Below, piece by piece: positions 55,105 to 63,611 of a DNA stretch of 64,000 nucleotides. Source of the DNA: Salinibacter pepae (lineage in GTDB: Bacteria; Bacteroidota; Rhodothermia; Rhodothermales; Salinibacteraceae); contig NZ_CAMTTE010000001.1 of NCBI RefSeq assembly GCF_947077775.1, positions 3,438,501-3,502,500 of the forward strand, given 5' to 3'. The translations under genes were made by a program, and so were the position numbers. Position 1 is the first letter of the stretch. Each line of letters begins with the position of its first letter. The notes under the pieces are model-generated. The model was not told the origin of the DNA. It ran no database searches and saw only the letters and a program-made list of their open reading frames with translations.

Positions 55105-55923
55105 ATGTCCGGCAACGGCGTGGCCCTGCTTTCGGTCGACCGGCTTTCCGTGACGCTCGACGGACACACGATTTTGCGCGACGTGGGCTTCGAGGTTGCG
55201 GCCGGCCAGTGGGTCGGCATCCTCGGGCCCAACGGAGCGGGCAAAACAACCCTTCTGCGGGCAATTGGGGGGCACATCCCGTTCGACGGCGAGGTCCGGC
55301 TCCGGGGGACGCCCATCGAAACGATGAGTGCACCGGAGCAAGCACGGGCGCAGGCCTTCGTCCGTCAGGCGCGGTCCCTCACCTTCGACTTTGCGGTGGA
55401 GGAATTTGTGCTGCTCGGCCGGGCCCCGCAGCGAGGGTGGTTGCAGCCGTACCGGGAGTCGGACCGGGAGCGCGTTCGAGAGGCCCTTGCCCGAGTGGAG
55501 CTGGAGGGCTTTGAGGCCCGGTCGGTCCTGTCCCTGAGCGGAGGGGAGATGCAGCGCGTCTTTCTGGCGCAGGCCCTGGTGCAGGGGGCGGACCTGCTGC
55601 TGCTGGACGAGCCGACCGCCCACCTGGACGTACACTATCAGTTCTCCTTTATGGAGCAGATACGGGCGCAGGCGGAGGCCGGCCGGACGGTGCTCGCCGT
55701 GGGGCACGACCTGGAGCTGGCGGCCCGCTACGCGGATCGGCTGCTCCTGATCGCAGACGGCGAGCTGCGGGCCCAGGGGCCCCCGGCGTCGGTCCTGACG
55801 CCGGAGCGCATCGCCTCGGTATTCGGCGTGCGGGTCGCCCTGGATCAGCACCCGGACGGCACGCTCCGGATCGACTACCTGGGGCCCGTCTCGTCCGCCG
55901 ACGCGAACCGCGTCCCCGGGTAG
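55105..55923 (+). CDS. ABC transporter ATPase of the iron-complex/cobalamin type
   Basis: 272 aa. Walker A GPNGAGKTT at 41-49, signature LSGGEMQRV, Walker B LLLLDEPTAHLD and the H-loop (AVGHDLEL) are intact. The pattern FVRQARSLTFDFAVEEFVLLGRAP is typical of FecE/BtuD/FhuC ATPases that energise uptake of B12, haem or siderophore iron. The permease and binding protein are not adjacent. It precedes a PduO-type adenosyltransferase, which favours a cobalamin role. It starts 25 nt after the methyltransferase stop. Confidence 0.92.
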   Translation: MSGNGVALLSVDRLSVTLDGHTILRDVGFEVAAGQWVGILGPNGAGKTTLLRAIGGHIPFDGEVRLRGTPIETMSAPEQARAQAFVRQARSLTFDFAVEEFVLLGRAPQRGWLQPYRESDRERVREALARVELEGFEARSVLSLSGGEMQRVFLAQALVQGADLLLLDEPTAHLDVHYQFSFMEQIRAQAEAGRTVLAVGHDLELAARYADRLLLIADGELRAQGPPASVLTPERIASVFGVRVALDQHPDGTLRIDYLGPVSSADANRVPG

Positions 55924-56021
55924 GGCCGGAACGGGCTGCGCCCTCCGGAAACGCACCCGGAGGTCAGCCGTGCCACGCTGTGGTCAATTGTAGTCCCCTG
56001 TTTCCCGACGGATTTTCTCTG

Positions 56022-56618
56022 ATGAGCAAACGCATCTACACCCGGACCGGCGACGACGGAACCACGTCCCTCTTCGGGGGAGAACGTGTGGGCAAGGGAA
56101 CCCCCCGCATCGACGCGTACGGCACGGTCGACGAGACCAACTCGATTGTCGGGCTCGCCCGGTCGCACCTAGAGGGCGAGCCGGGCCAGGAAACCCTCGA
56201 CCCGGTCCTGGGAGCCGTGCAGGAGGAGCTGTTCGTATTGGGGGCGGACCTGGCCACGCCGATGGACGCCAAGCCGGTCGTGGAGCGCATCGAGGACGCC
56301 CACATCGAGGCGCTTGAGGAACGGATCGACCGGTTCGAGGCGGACCTGCCCAGCCTGGAGCGCTTCATCCTGCCGGGGGGCGCGCCGGCCGGGGCGTCGC
56401 TCCACTCCGCCCGGACCGTGTGCCGCCGCGCGGAGCGCCGCAGCGTAGAGGCCAAAACCTCGACGCCCATCAATGAGCAGGTCATTGTCTACCTCAACCG
56501 GTTGTCCGACCTCCTCTTTGTGCTGGCCCGCTGGGCCAACCGGCAGGCGGGCGTCCGGGAGGACACGTGGAGCCCCGGAGGGGGTGGGGGCGACGGTGCG
56601 TCTGCCGACCCGTCGTAG
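56022..56618 (+). CDS. cob(I)yrinic acid a,c-diamide / cob(I)alamin adenosyltransferase, PduO type
   Basis: 198 aa. Adds the 5'-deoxyadenosyl group of ATP to cob(I)alamin. N-terminal ATP site KRIYTRTGDDGTTSLFGGERV, then RIDAYGTVDETNSIVGLARS, LPGGAPAGASLHSARTVCRRAERR and LNRLSDLLFVLARWANRQAG, all hallmark PduO segments. A Gly/Asp-rich C-terminal tail is added. It starts at ATG 56022, about 100 nt after the ABC ATPase gene; together they suggest uptake and activation of corrinoids. Confidence 0.96.
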   Translation: MSKRIYTRTGDDGTTSLFGGERVGKGTPRIDAYGTVDETNSIVGLARSHLEGEPGQETLDPVLGAVQEELFVLGADLATPMDAKPVVERIEDAHIEALEERIDRFEADLPSLERFILPGGAPAGASLHSARTVCRRAERRSVEAKTSTPINEQVIVYLNRLSDLLFVLARWANRQAGVREDTWSPGGGGGDGASADPS

Positions 56619-56653
56619 TCTCTTCGCATCTCACTCACTTCCCGGCGGACTCC

Positions 56654-57964
56654 ATGTCCTTTTCACGCGGGCCCGTGCGACTGCTTGCCGTGCTTCTGAT
56701 CGTTGCTGGAGGGGGGCTTGCCTGCCAGACGGGCGCGACCGCGCCGCCCCCGCCGACCGAATCGACGGCAGTGTTTGAGGTCTCGACGGACCGGTACGGA
56801 CTTCCGACGGGGCGCTATGAGGTTGAGGAGGGACGCGTGGGGCGGGCGGAGACGTTCTCGGACGTGCTGGGCGAGCATGGGGTGGACTACCAGACAATCT
56901 TGCGCCTTGCGGACGCGGCCCGGCCCGAGTTCGAGGTCACGGATCTGCGGGCCGGGCGTCCGTATCGGGTCTACGTGAACCCTTGGCTCCAGCAGCCACA
57001 GTACCTGGCGTACCAGATCGATGCGCGCCGGTACGTCGTCTTTGATCTGCAGCATCCGAACCGCACCCACATTGCCACCCGGCCGGTCACCCGTCAGTGG
57101 GCCACGGTCGCGGGCACGGTGGAGGGGTCGTTGTACGAGACCGTCGTGGACAATGGCGGGCACCCGCTCCTCGCCCTGCGGCTGTCGGAGGTGTTTGCCT
57201 GGCAGATTGACTTTTTTCGGCTGCGGGCCGGCGACTCGTTCCGCCTCGTGTACGAGGCCCGTGCGGTGGGGGGCGATGCGGTGCAGCCCGGAGACATCGT
57301 GGCGGCGCACGTGCGCCACCGCGGTGAGGACTACTACGCGTTTCGGTTTGAGGCGGGAGCGGGCGACGCCGAGTATTTCAACCGGGCGGGACAGAGCCTT
57401 CGGCGCCAGCTCCTGAAGGCGCCGCTGCAGTACTCCCGCATCAGCTCGGGCTACACCAATCGCCGGTACCACCCGGTCCTGAAGGAGTACCGCCCCCACC
57501 GCGGGGTCGACTATGCCGCGCCGCGCGGCACCCCAGTGCGATCGGTCGGGGAGGGGGTTGTGCAGCGGGCCGGGTACGAGGGGCCGAACGGAAACTACGT
57601 CAAGATCCGCCACAACGGCACCTACACCTCCGGCTACCTCCACCTCTCGCAAATCTCCGTGGCGTCCGGCGACCGCGTGCAGCAGGGCGAGACCATCGGC
57701 TACGTCGGAAGCACGGGCCGATCCACGGGGCCCCACCTCGACTACCGCCTCTGGAAGCACGGCTCCCCCGTCAACCCGGTCACGCTGGAGCTGCCGCCCT
57801 CCCAGCCCGTTCCGCTGCGGCACCGCGACGCATTCCGGGCAACCGTCCGGGCCCTCCTGCCGCGCCTCGACGGGGAGTCGGTGCTTGCCCGGGCGTCGCC
57901 GGGGGCCGGACCGCGCTGGAATGATCGCACGGCCCCGTCAGGCCCCCATCTCGCGAACCGGTAG
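56654..57964 (+). CDS. M23-family peptidoglycan peptidase, lipoprotein
   Basis: 436 aa from ATG 56654. Signal peptide with lipobox RLLAVLLIVAGGGLACQTG (Cys lipidated). An OapA/opacity-type LysM-like segment (FSDVLGEHGVDYQTILRLAD) precedes a Zn-metallopeptidase domain at about 275-400. Metal motif HRGVDYAAPRGTPV; second motif GYLHLSQIS; third motif GPHLDYRLW. In classical LytM this last motif is HxH; here the second His is Asp. Such HLDYR variants are not rare in this phylum, by recollection. The enzyme should cleave stem peptides in the periplasm. The stop lies 25 nt before the next gene. Confidence 0.9.
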   Translation: MSFSRGPVRLLAVLLIVAGGGLACQTGATAPPPPTESTAVFEVSTDRYGLPTGRYEVEEGRVGRAETFSDVLGEHGVDYQTILRLADAARPEFEVTDLRAGRPYRVYVNPWLQQPQYLAYQIDARRYVVFDLQHPNRTHIATRPVTRQWATVAGTVEGSLYETVVDNGGHPLLALRLSEVFAWQIDFFRLRAGDSFRLVYEARAVGGDAVQPGDIVAAHVRHRGEDYYAFRFEAGAGDAEYFNRAGQSLRRQLLKAPLQYSRISSGYTNRRYHPVLKEYRPHRGVDYAAPRGTPVRSVGEGVVQRAGYEGPNGNYVKIRHNGTYTSGYLHLSQISVASGDRVQQGETIGYVGSTGRSTGPHLDYRLWKHGSPVNPVTLELPPSQPVPLRHRDAFRATVRALLPRLDGESVLARASPGAGPRWNDRTAPSGPHLANR

Positions 57965-57989
57965 CTTCTCCAACCTGGGCGCTCCTGGA

Positions 57990-58958
57990 ATGTCCCTCTT
58001 CCTCCACAGTCGGCAGGTTGAGACGCGTGGGCCGCTCCTCCTCGTGCACGGCGGGGCCTGGGACATTCCGGACGCCGCGCTTGCGGCGCACCGCGAGGGG
58101 CTTCAGGCTGTACTCGAGGTCGGGACCGCCGCGGTGCAGGAGGAGACGGGGGCCCTGGCGGGCGTCACGACGGCGACGCGGGCCTTGGAGGCCCACGGCG
58201 CCTTCAATGCGGGCTACGGGGCGATGCTGAATCAAGACGGGGCGGTGGAGCTGGACGCCGGGGTCATGACGGGGGCCACTCTGGGCTACGGGGCCGTCAT
58301 GGCCACGCAGCGTCTGGAGCACCCGGTCGGGGTGGCCCGCCGGTTGTTGGAGACAGGGGAGGGGCGCGTGCGCATGCTGGCGGGGGAGGGGGCGGAGCGG
58401 TTTGCGGACGCCACGGGGACGGAGCTCGTTCCGAACGAGACGCTGGTCCACCCTCGCGAGCGACGACGCCACGAGCGGATTCGGGCGCAGGCCGAAGCGA
58501 ATCACCCGAGCCGGTCGTTTCGTCCAGGAGGCGCCGATCCGCAGGGGCGCGACACGGTGGGGGCGGTGATGCGGGACGCCACGGGCACGCTCGCGGCGGC
58601 GACCTCCACCGGAGGCACGCCCTTCAAGCCGCCGGGCCGGGTGGGCGACTCGCCCCTGCCGGGGGCCGGCTTCTACGCGGACGCCCACGTGGCGGTCAGC
58701 ACGACGGGCTGGGGCGAGGCCATCGCGGCCGTGGGGCTGGCCCGGAGCGTGCGGGAGCGCGTCCGGGCGGGCGCCTCGGCCGAAGCAGCCGCGCGGGCCT
58801 CCCTCTCCCGCATGCACGAGCAGGTACGGGCGCCGGACGGGGAGGGGGCGACGGGCGGATGCATCGTGGTTGCCCCTGAAGAGGCCGCGGTGGCCTTCAC
58901 GACGCCCCGGATGGCCCGGGCGTGGACGGATGGGACCGACGCGCGTCAGCGTCTGTAA
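57990..58958 (+). CDS. isoaspartyl peptidase / L-asparaginase (Ntn hydrolase)
   Basis: 322 aa from ATG 57990. Degrades isoaspartyl dipeptides or asparagine after autocleavage to two chains. LLLVHGGAWDIP opens the domain, AFNAGYGAMLNQDGAVELDA is the substrate region, and the nucleophile should be Thr189 in GRDTVGAVMRDATG. ATSTGGTPFKPPGRVGDSPL follows, with the usual Gly-rich oxyanion site. The C-terminus is normal. The gene ends 5 nt from the end of the convergent TonB-receptor gene. The upstream part of the same frame belongs to the M23 gene in another frame. Confidence 0.93.
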   Translation: MSLFLHSRQVETRGPLLLVHGGAWDIPDAALAAHREGLQAVLEVGTAAVQEETGALAGVTTATRALEAHGAFNAGYGAMLNQDGAVELDAGVMTGATLGYGAVMATQRLEHPVGVARRLLETGEGRVRMLAGEGAERFADATGTELVPNETLVHPRERRRHERIRAQAEANHPSRSFRPGGADPQGRDTVGAVMRDATGTLAAATSTGGTPFKPPGRVGDSPLPGAGFYADAHVAVSTTGWGEAIAAVGLARSVRERVRAGASAEAAARASLSRMHEQVRAPDGEGATGGCIVVAPEEAAVAFTTPRMARAWTDGTDARQRL

Positions 58959-58963
58959 CCGGA

Positions 58964-61006
58964 CTACCACTCCACGTTGAGCCCCGCAGAGAACGACCGC
59001 TCGGGGGCGGGTTCGTAATAGCGCCCGCCAAACGCGTTCACGACGACGGAACCGGCGTAGCGCTCGTTGAGCACGTTGTTGACGGTGACGAAGGGCTTCA
59101 GGGTGAGTCCGTTCGTGTCGACGCCCCGGTGCCCGAGGTTGAGGTTCACCAGGACGTATCGGGGCGCCTCGGCGGTGTTTGCGTTGTTGGTGTAGTAGCT
59201 CGGCACCCCCTGGCCCGAGATCCGCCCCCACCACCCGTCGTGAGTGAACTCGGTGTGGAGGTAGAGACGGCGACTCGGAATGCCGGGCACCCGATTGCCG
59301 ACCAGGGAGTCGTCGTTCGATTCGTCGATGACAAACCGGCTTCCCGTGTAGCGCGTCGCCACTTCGAGGGCGTCCGTGGCCTGCCACGTGAGACTGGCTT
59401 CAATGCCGTCGTGGGTGTTGGCCGCAAGATTATCGTAGACCTCGCGCCCGTCGGCGTCTTCGTAGGCGGAGATGAGGTCGTCGACCTCGAGGCGGTACAG
59501 GGCCACGTCGAACCGCAGCCGAGCCTCCGGGACGGTGCCCCGGGCGCCGATCTCGAAGCCCCGAGTAACCTGCGGCTCCACCTGTTGATTGAAGCCGCCG
59601 CCCCCGCCCGGGCGGTTGGAGAGCTCGGAGGCCGTCGGCGTCTCGAACGCCGTGCTGTACTGGGCGAACACCTGAGCGGGGCCGGCATCGAATGAGAGCC
59701 CAAAGCTCGGGCTGACCGACGAGAAGGTGCGGGTGCCGGACTGATCCCCGTCCTCGGTCAGTCCATCGTCGGCTTCGAAGCGCATTTGGTCGAGCCGGAG
59801 CCCGCCCGTCAGGGCCAGCCGATCCGTCGCGTTAAGGCGGGCGTAGCCGAACGCGGAGCCGTTCAGTACGGTCTCCAACTGGTCGAGGCCGACCTCAGGG
59901 CCGGGATCCCCGTCGGGCGTCGTGGACGTAAATTCGATGCGGTCGTCGGACTGGATCCCGGCGTCCACGCCCAGGCCGCCCTGCAGTCGACCCTCGGTCC
60001 GGCGAAGGGTGAACCGGGTGCCCCCGCTCCACCGCGTGTACCGAATGAACGCGTAGTTCAGGGGGTTGTCGAGGTTCCGGCGCAGGCCGTAAGCGGTGCC
60101 GGAGAGGGTGGCGCCGCCCAGGTCGTGGTCGACGGAGGCCCCGAGCTGGATCTGTGAGCTTTGCTTGCCCGCATTCACGTCCACGAATGCGGAGCGGGCC
60201 TGTGAGGGGTCACTGGTGAACTGCTCGCGGGTGAGGCTGCTCGGGTTGTCGGTGTCCTGCTGGTCGGCCGCCGCCATCACGCGGAGCTGCGTGTTGGGGC
60301 CCAACGCCCGTCGGGCCGTTCCGCCCGCCCGCACACGATGGCCCTGGCTGTGGGCCCGGTACCCCTCCTGGCGCTGGCCGGAGGCGTATCCGTGCACGGT
60401 CCAGGGGCCGACCGTGCCTCCCCCCTCCACGAGGCCCTGCCACTGCCCGTAGCTGCCGCCCTGCACCCGGACCCGATTCGGGGGAGGCGATGGGCCCGAC
60501 GACGAGAGAAAAAGGACGCCCCCGCTTCCGTTGCCCCAAAACACCGAGGCGGGGGAGCGAACCAGCTCCACCTGGCGGACCACGGCCGGGTCCACCACGT
60601 CAAGAAAGGCCTGCCCGTCGGGCAGGGTGAGTGGAATGCCGTCGTAGAGGACCTGCACCCCACGGACCCCAAAATTGGACCGGTAGCCCACGCCCCGCAC
60701 GCTGATGCGCTCCCCGAGGGCAAAGTGGTGACGATCGTTTACCCATACGCCGGGCAGGGGACGGAGCACATCGTCCAGAGACGTCGACGCAGTCAGGGAT
60801 ACCTCCGCCGGCGACCGCGACCGCACCGTCACGGCGAACGGCGCGGACGCCTCCGTTTCGGCGCCACGGACGGCCTCAACCGTCACTTCCGGCAGCTCGA
60901 CAATCGTGGAGTCGGGGGATTGCCCCACCGCGAGGTGGGGGCCGACACCAGTCCACAAAATGGCTAAGAGGAGGAAGAGAGGGGGACGTCGTGTTACGAA
61001 AACCAT
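58964..61006 (-). CDS. TonB-dependent receptor
   Basis: 680 aa from ATG 61006. Signal peptide RRPPLFLLLAILWTGVGPHLAVGQ, a TonB-box-like STIVELPEVTVEAVRG, then the plug (SLDDVLRPLPGVWVNDRHHF; ISVRGVGYRSNFGVRGVQVL; PASVFWGNGSGGVLFLS). A 22-strand-type barrel follows and ends ERSFSAGLNVEW with a terminal aromatic. The C-terminal NNVLNERYAGSVV segment is typical. The ligand is unknown; siderophore or cobalamin uptake is possible. The reading frame is continuous with the SpoIID-type protein upstream, with no stop codon between, so this start is inferred from the internal signal peptide. Confidence 0.88.
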   Translation of the reverse strand: MVFVTRRPPLFLLLAILWTGVGPHLAVGQSPDSTIVELPEVTVEAVRGAETEASAPFAVTVRSRSPAEVSLTASTSLDDVLRPLPGVWVNDRHHFALGERISVRGVGYRSNFGVRGVQVLYDGIPLTLPDGQAFLDVVDPAVVRQVELVRSPASVFWGNGSGGVLFLSSSGPSPPPNRVRVQGGSYGQWQGLVEGGGTVGPWTVHGYASGQRQEGYRAHSQGHRVRAGGTARRALGPNTQLRVMAAADQQDTDNPSSLTREQFTSDPSQARSAFVDVNAGKQSSQIQLGASVDHDLGGATLSGTAYGLRRNLDNPLNYAFIRYTRWSGGTRFTLRRTEGRLQGGLGVDAGIQSDDRIEFTSTTPDGDPGPEVGLDQLETVLNGSAFGYARLNATDRLALTGGLRLDQMRFEADDGLTEDGDQSGTRTFSSVSPSFGLSFDAGPAQVFAQYSTAFETPTASELSNRPGGGGGFNQQVEPQVTRGFEIGARGTVPEARLRFDVALYRLEVDDLISAYEDADGREVYDNLAANTHDGIEASLTWQATDALEVATRYTGSRFVIDESNDDSLVGNRVPGIPSRRLYLHTEFTHDGWWGRISGQGVPSYYTNNANTAEAPRYVLVNLNLGHRGVDTNGLTLKPFVTVNNVLNERYAGSVVVNAFGGRYYEPAPERSFSAGLNVEW

Positions 61007-62467
61007 GCAACTGGAAACGGAAACGGCGGAAAGAGAGCGGGCGGAGGGCGGGTGCTCGCAGTAGCGGGTGGCGATCTCGATAGACGGATTCTCAACTCGT
61101 GGGTCGGAGACCTCGTGTCGGGCGTCGTGCAGGCCAAATTGCGAGGGGTCCTCACCAGCCAATTCGGGGAGCGGTGGAGTCGGTGGGCGGGCTGGGCGGG
61201 TCCTGGGCCACCGCGGGGAGGGGGACGTCTCGTCCAGTTGCTGAATCTGGACGCCCGTGTAGTAGAACGAGAGGATTTCGCGGTAGCCCTTGCCCTGCTC
61301 GGCCATGGCGTGGGCGCCCCATTGATTGAGGCCCACCCCGTGGCCGTGGCCCCGACCGGTCAGCACGTACGCCGAGCCGTCGCGGCGCGCGTCGAACCAT
61401 GTGCTCTTCAGCGTGACCCCGTCGACCCGCTCGTTCACCACCGACCGGAAGGTGCTCGCCTCCATGTCCGTCTCCGTATCGTCCGAGAAGAGCACCTCGA
61501 TGGTGGCCAGCCGGCCGCTTGGGGTGCGGTCGCCCAGCAGAAACCCCTCGACGGAGGCGCCGTGGTGCAGCGACAGCGCCTGCAGAAGGGCCCGGCGGTT
61601 GATGCGCGTCGTCCAGCGGTGCTTGGGCGAGGCCTGGTCGTACGGGTCCGCCTTGCCCCGGAGGTAGGGGAGGGAGGGACTGTCCGTCCAGACGGACTCA
61701 TTGCTGGCCGTGTGGCCGCCGCTTGACGAGAAGTAGACCGCTTGGATCGGGGCCCCGTCGTAGGTCAAAATTTGACCCCGCGTCTCCCGGGCGGCCCGAC
61801 GGGCGGCCGCGGTGATCACGTCTTTGCCCCGGTACACCTGAGAGGCCGTGCCGTCGACGTGGTCGTAGTCCCCATCGAAGTGCTTGGTGGAGAAGAGGGC
61901 GTAGGTCCGAGCCACGACCGCCATGGCACGGGTGCCCGCCCGGTCGTCGAGGCCGTACTCCGCGGCGACGACGCTCGCGACGTAGTCCTGCAGGGGCACG
62001 CGGTTGACGAGCTGAAGGCCGGTGCTGGAGTCGGCGGGCCGAAGGGTGAGCCGGCCCGTGTACGTGCGCGTCGACTCGGAGGGCAGGGCGAGCGTCCAGC
62101 TGCCCCCCCTGGACGGCGCGAGGCGAAGCGACCGGGCGTACAGGTTGGCCGTCCCGCGCCGGGCATACACATCTCCTTGGCGGCGCCCGAGCGTCACGGT
62201 CTCGTCGCGGTTCAGCCGGAGGATTCGGGAATCACTGCTGGGAAGCAGCACCGAGAGCGAACGGCGCCTCGGGGTCAGGCGAACAGACTCAACCTCCGTC
62301 CCGTGATGCAGGCGCACCTGTACCCAGTCTGTGCTGTCGGGCGAAGACTGGGCGGCGGCCGGAGACGAGGCCCCACCCGCAATCAGCCCCAGCATTGAGG
62401 CGGCTAGTGCCCAGAGCAGGCCCCGAGTGCCCGGGCGGAGGATCGGGTGAAATTTACACCAACGCAT
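61007..62467 (-). CDS. SpoIID/LytB-domain secreted protein, no stop before the receptor frame
   Basis: About 487 codons from ATG 62467 to the receptor start. Signal peptide (RGLLWALAASMLGLIAGG; cleavage near AAAQ). After a beta-rich domain comes the SpoIID core: LVNRVPLQDYVASVVAAEYG, whose Glu corresponds to the catalytic Glu of SpoIID, then AVVARTYALFSTKH, QAVYFSSSGGHTASNESVW and GRGHGHGVGLNQWGAHAMA, ending EILSFYYTGVQIQQLD. SpoIID-type enzymes are lytic transglycosylases on denuded glycan. About 80 codons of Pro/Arg-rich sequence follow and lead in frame into the receptor signal peptide. The true 3' end is unresolved: natural fusion or lost stop. Confidence 0.82.
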
Positions 62468-62617
62468 TTACAGTGTGGGGCCTTCAGTTGATGTTCTAAC
62501 GCACGGTGCCAAGACGATGAGTGCCGGTCTTCCTACGGTGCAAAATGGGGACTTCGTTCCCGGTCGTCATCGGCTCGTTTTGTCCACCTCTTTCGCTTTC
62601 GGTCGTCGCTTCAGCCT

Positions 62618-63406
62618 ATGATTATCGACACACACGCGCACCTGTACCTCGACCAGTTCGATGGGGACCGAGACGCGGTTCTGCGTCGGGCCTGGGGCGC
62701 CGGGGTCGACGTCGTCGTGATGCCCGCCATCGACGTTCCCTCCATCCAGCAGGCGGTAGACCTGTGTGAGGAGTACGACGGGCTCTACGCCATGGCGGCC
62801 CTGCATCCCTCGGAGACCCAAGAGGTCACCGAGGAGGACTTTGAGGCGGTCGTGAACTGGTGTTCGCACCCGAGTGTGGTGGCGGTGGGGGAGAGCGGGC
62901 TGGACTACTACTGGGACCGGTCGTTTGACGACCGCCAGAAGCGCTTTTTCCGCAAGCACATCCGCCTGGCCATTGAGGCCGACCTGCCCCTTGTGATTCA
63001 CAACCGCGACGCCGCGGAGGACATACTCGCCATTCTTGAGGAGGAGTACGTGCGGGCCGAGGTCCCGGAGAAGATGCGCGGGATTCTGCACTGCTACGTC
63101 GATCCGCCCGACGTGGCCGAGCGGGCCTGGAATTTGGGGTTCTATCTGGGGGTCGGGGGCATCATGACATTCTCCAACAGCGAGGTCGACGAGTACGTGA
63201 AGGAAGTGCCGCTCGACCACATCGTCGTGGAGACCGACAGCCCGTACCTCGCCCCGGAGCCAAACCGGGGCGACCGCAACGAGCCGGCCTACGTCCGACA
63301 CGTTGCCGAGCGGCTCGCCGAGATCAAGGATCTTCCGCTGGAGACGGTCGCCGAGGTGACGACCCGGAATGCCCGGGCAATCTACGAGCTCGACGGTACG
63401 CGGTGA
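62618..63406 (+). CDS. tatD: TatD-family metal-dependent hydrolase
   Basis: 262 aa. Amidohydrolase-fold nuclease. The metal site is complete: HAHLYLDQF (IIDTHAHL), Glu in AVGESGLDYYW, His in PLVIHNRDAAEDI, His in GILHCYVDPP and Asp in VVETDSPYLAPEPNRG. PAYVRHVAERLAEIKDL is the usual end. Family members are 3'-5' exonucleases or D-aminoacyl-tRNA deacylase-like hydrolases. It starts at ATG 62618, divergent from the SpoIID gene; the 150-nt gap holds both promoters. Confidence 0.95.
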   Translation: MIIDTHAHLYLDQFDGDRDAVLRRAWGAGVDVVVMPAIDVPSIQQAVDLCEEYDGLYAMAALHPSETQEVTEEDFEAVVNWCSHPSVVAVGESGLDYYWDRSFDDRQKRFFRKHIRLAIEADLPLVIHNRDAAEDILAILEEEYVRAEVPEKMRGILHCYVDPPDVAERAWNLGFYLGVGGIMTFSNSEVDEYVKEVPLDHIVVETDSPYLAPEPNRGDRNEPAYVRHVAERLAEIKDLPLETVAEVTTRNARAIYELDGTR

Positions 63407-63474
63407 GCGGCCGCGGGGCCTGAGGCTTGCGGCATCTGCAGTTGTAGTCCCGCAGGGGCTGGCCCGCAATGTAA

Positions 63475-63517
63475 CAATAAAAAACGCCCCGACCGGAACT
63501 TGCCCGGTCGGGGCGCC
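63475..63517 (-). terminator. dnaK intrinsic terminator
   Basis: A 12-bp perfect stem CGCCCCGACCGG / CCGGTCGGGGCG (63485-63496 with 63504-63515) and a 7-nt loop are followed on the minus strand by six T. It ends the dnaK transcript about 100 nt after the stop codon. Confidence 0.93.
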
Positions 63518-63611
63518 TGAATGGCCGCGGGCTCCCGCGATCGTCGGGGAGGGCGGGGCGATGTAGAGGGACGCGGGCACGTCGAGTCCGCCCGCGTCCA
63601 AACGGCCGCAT

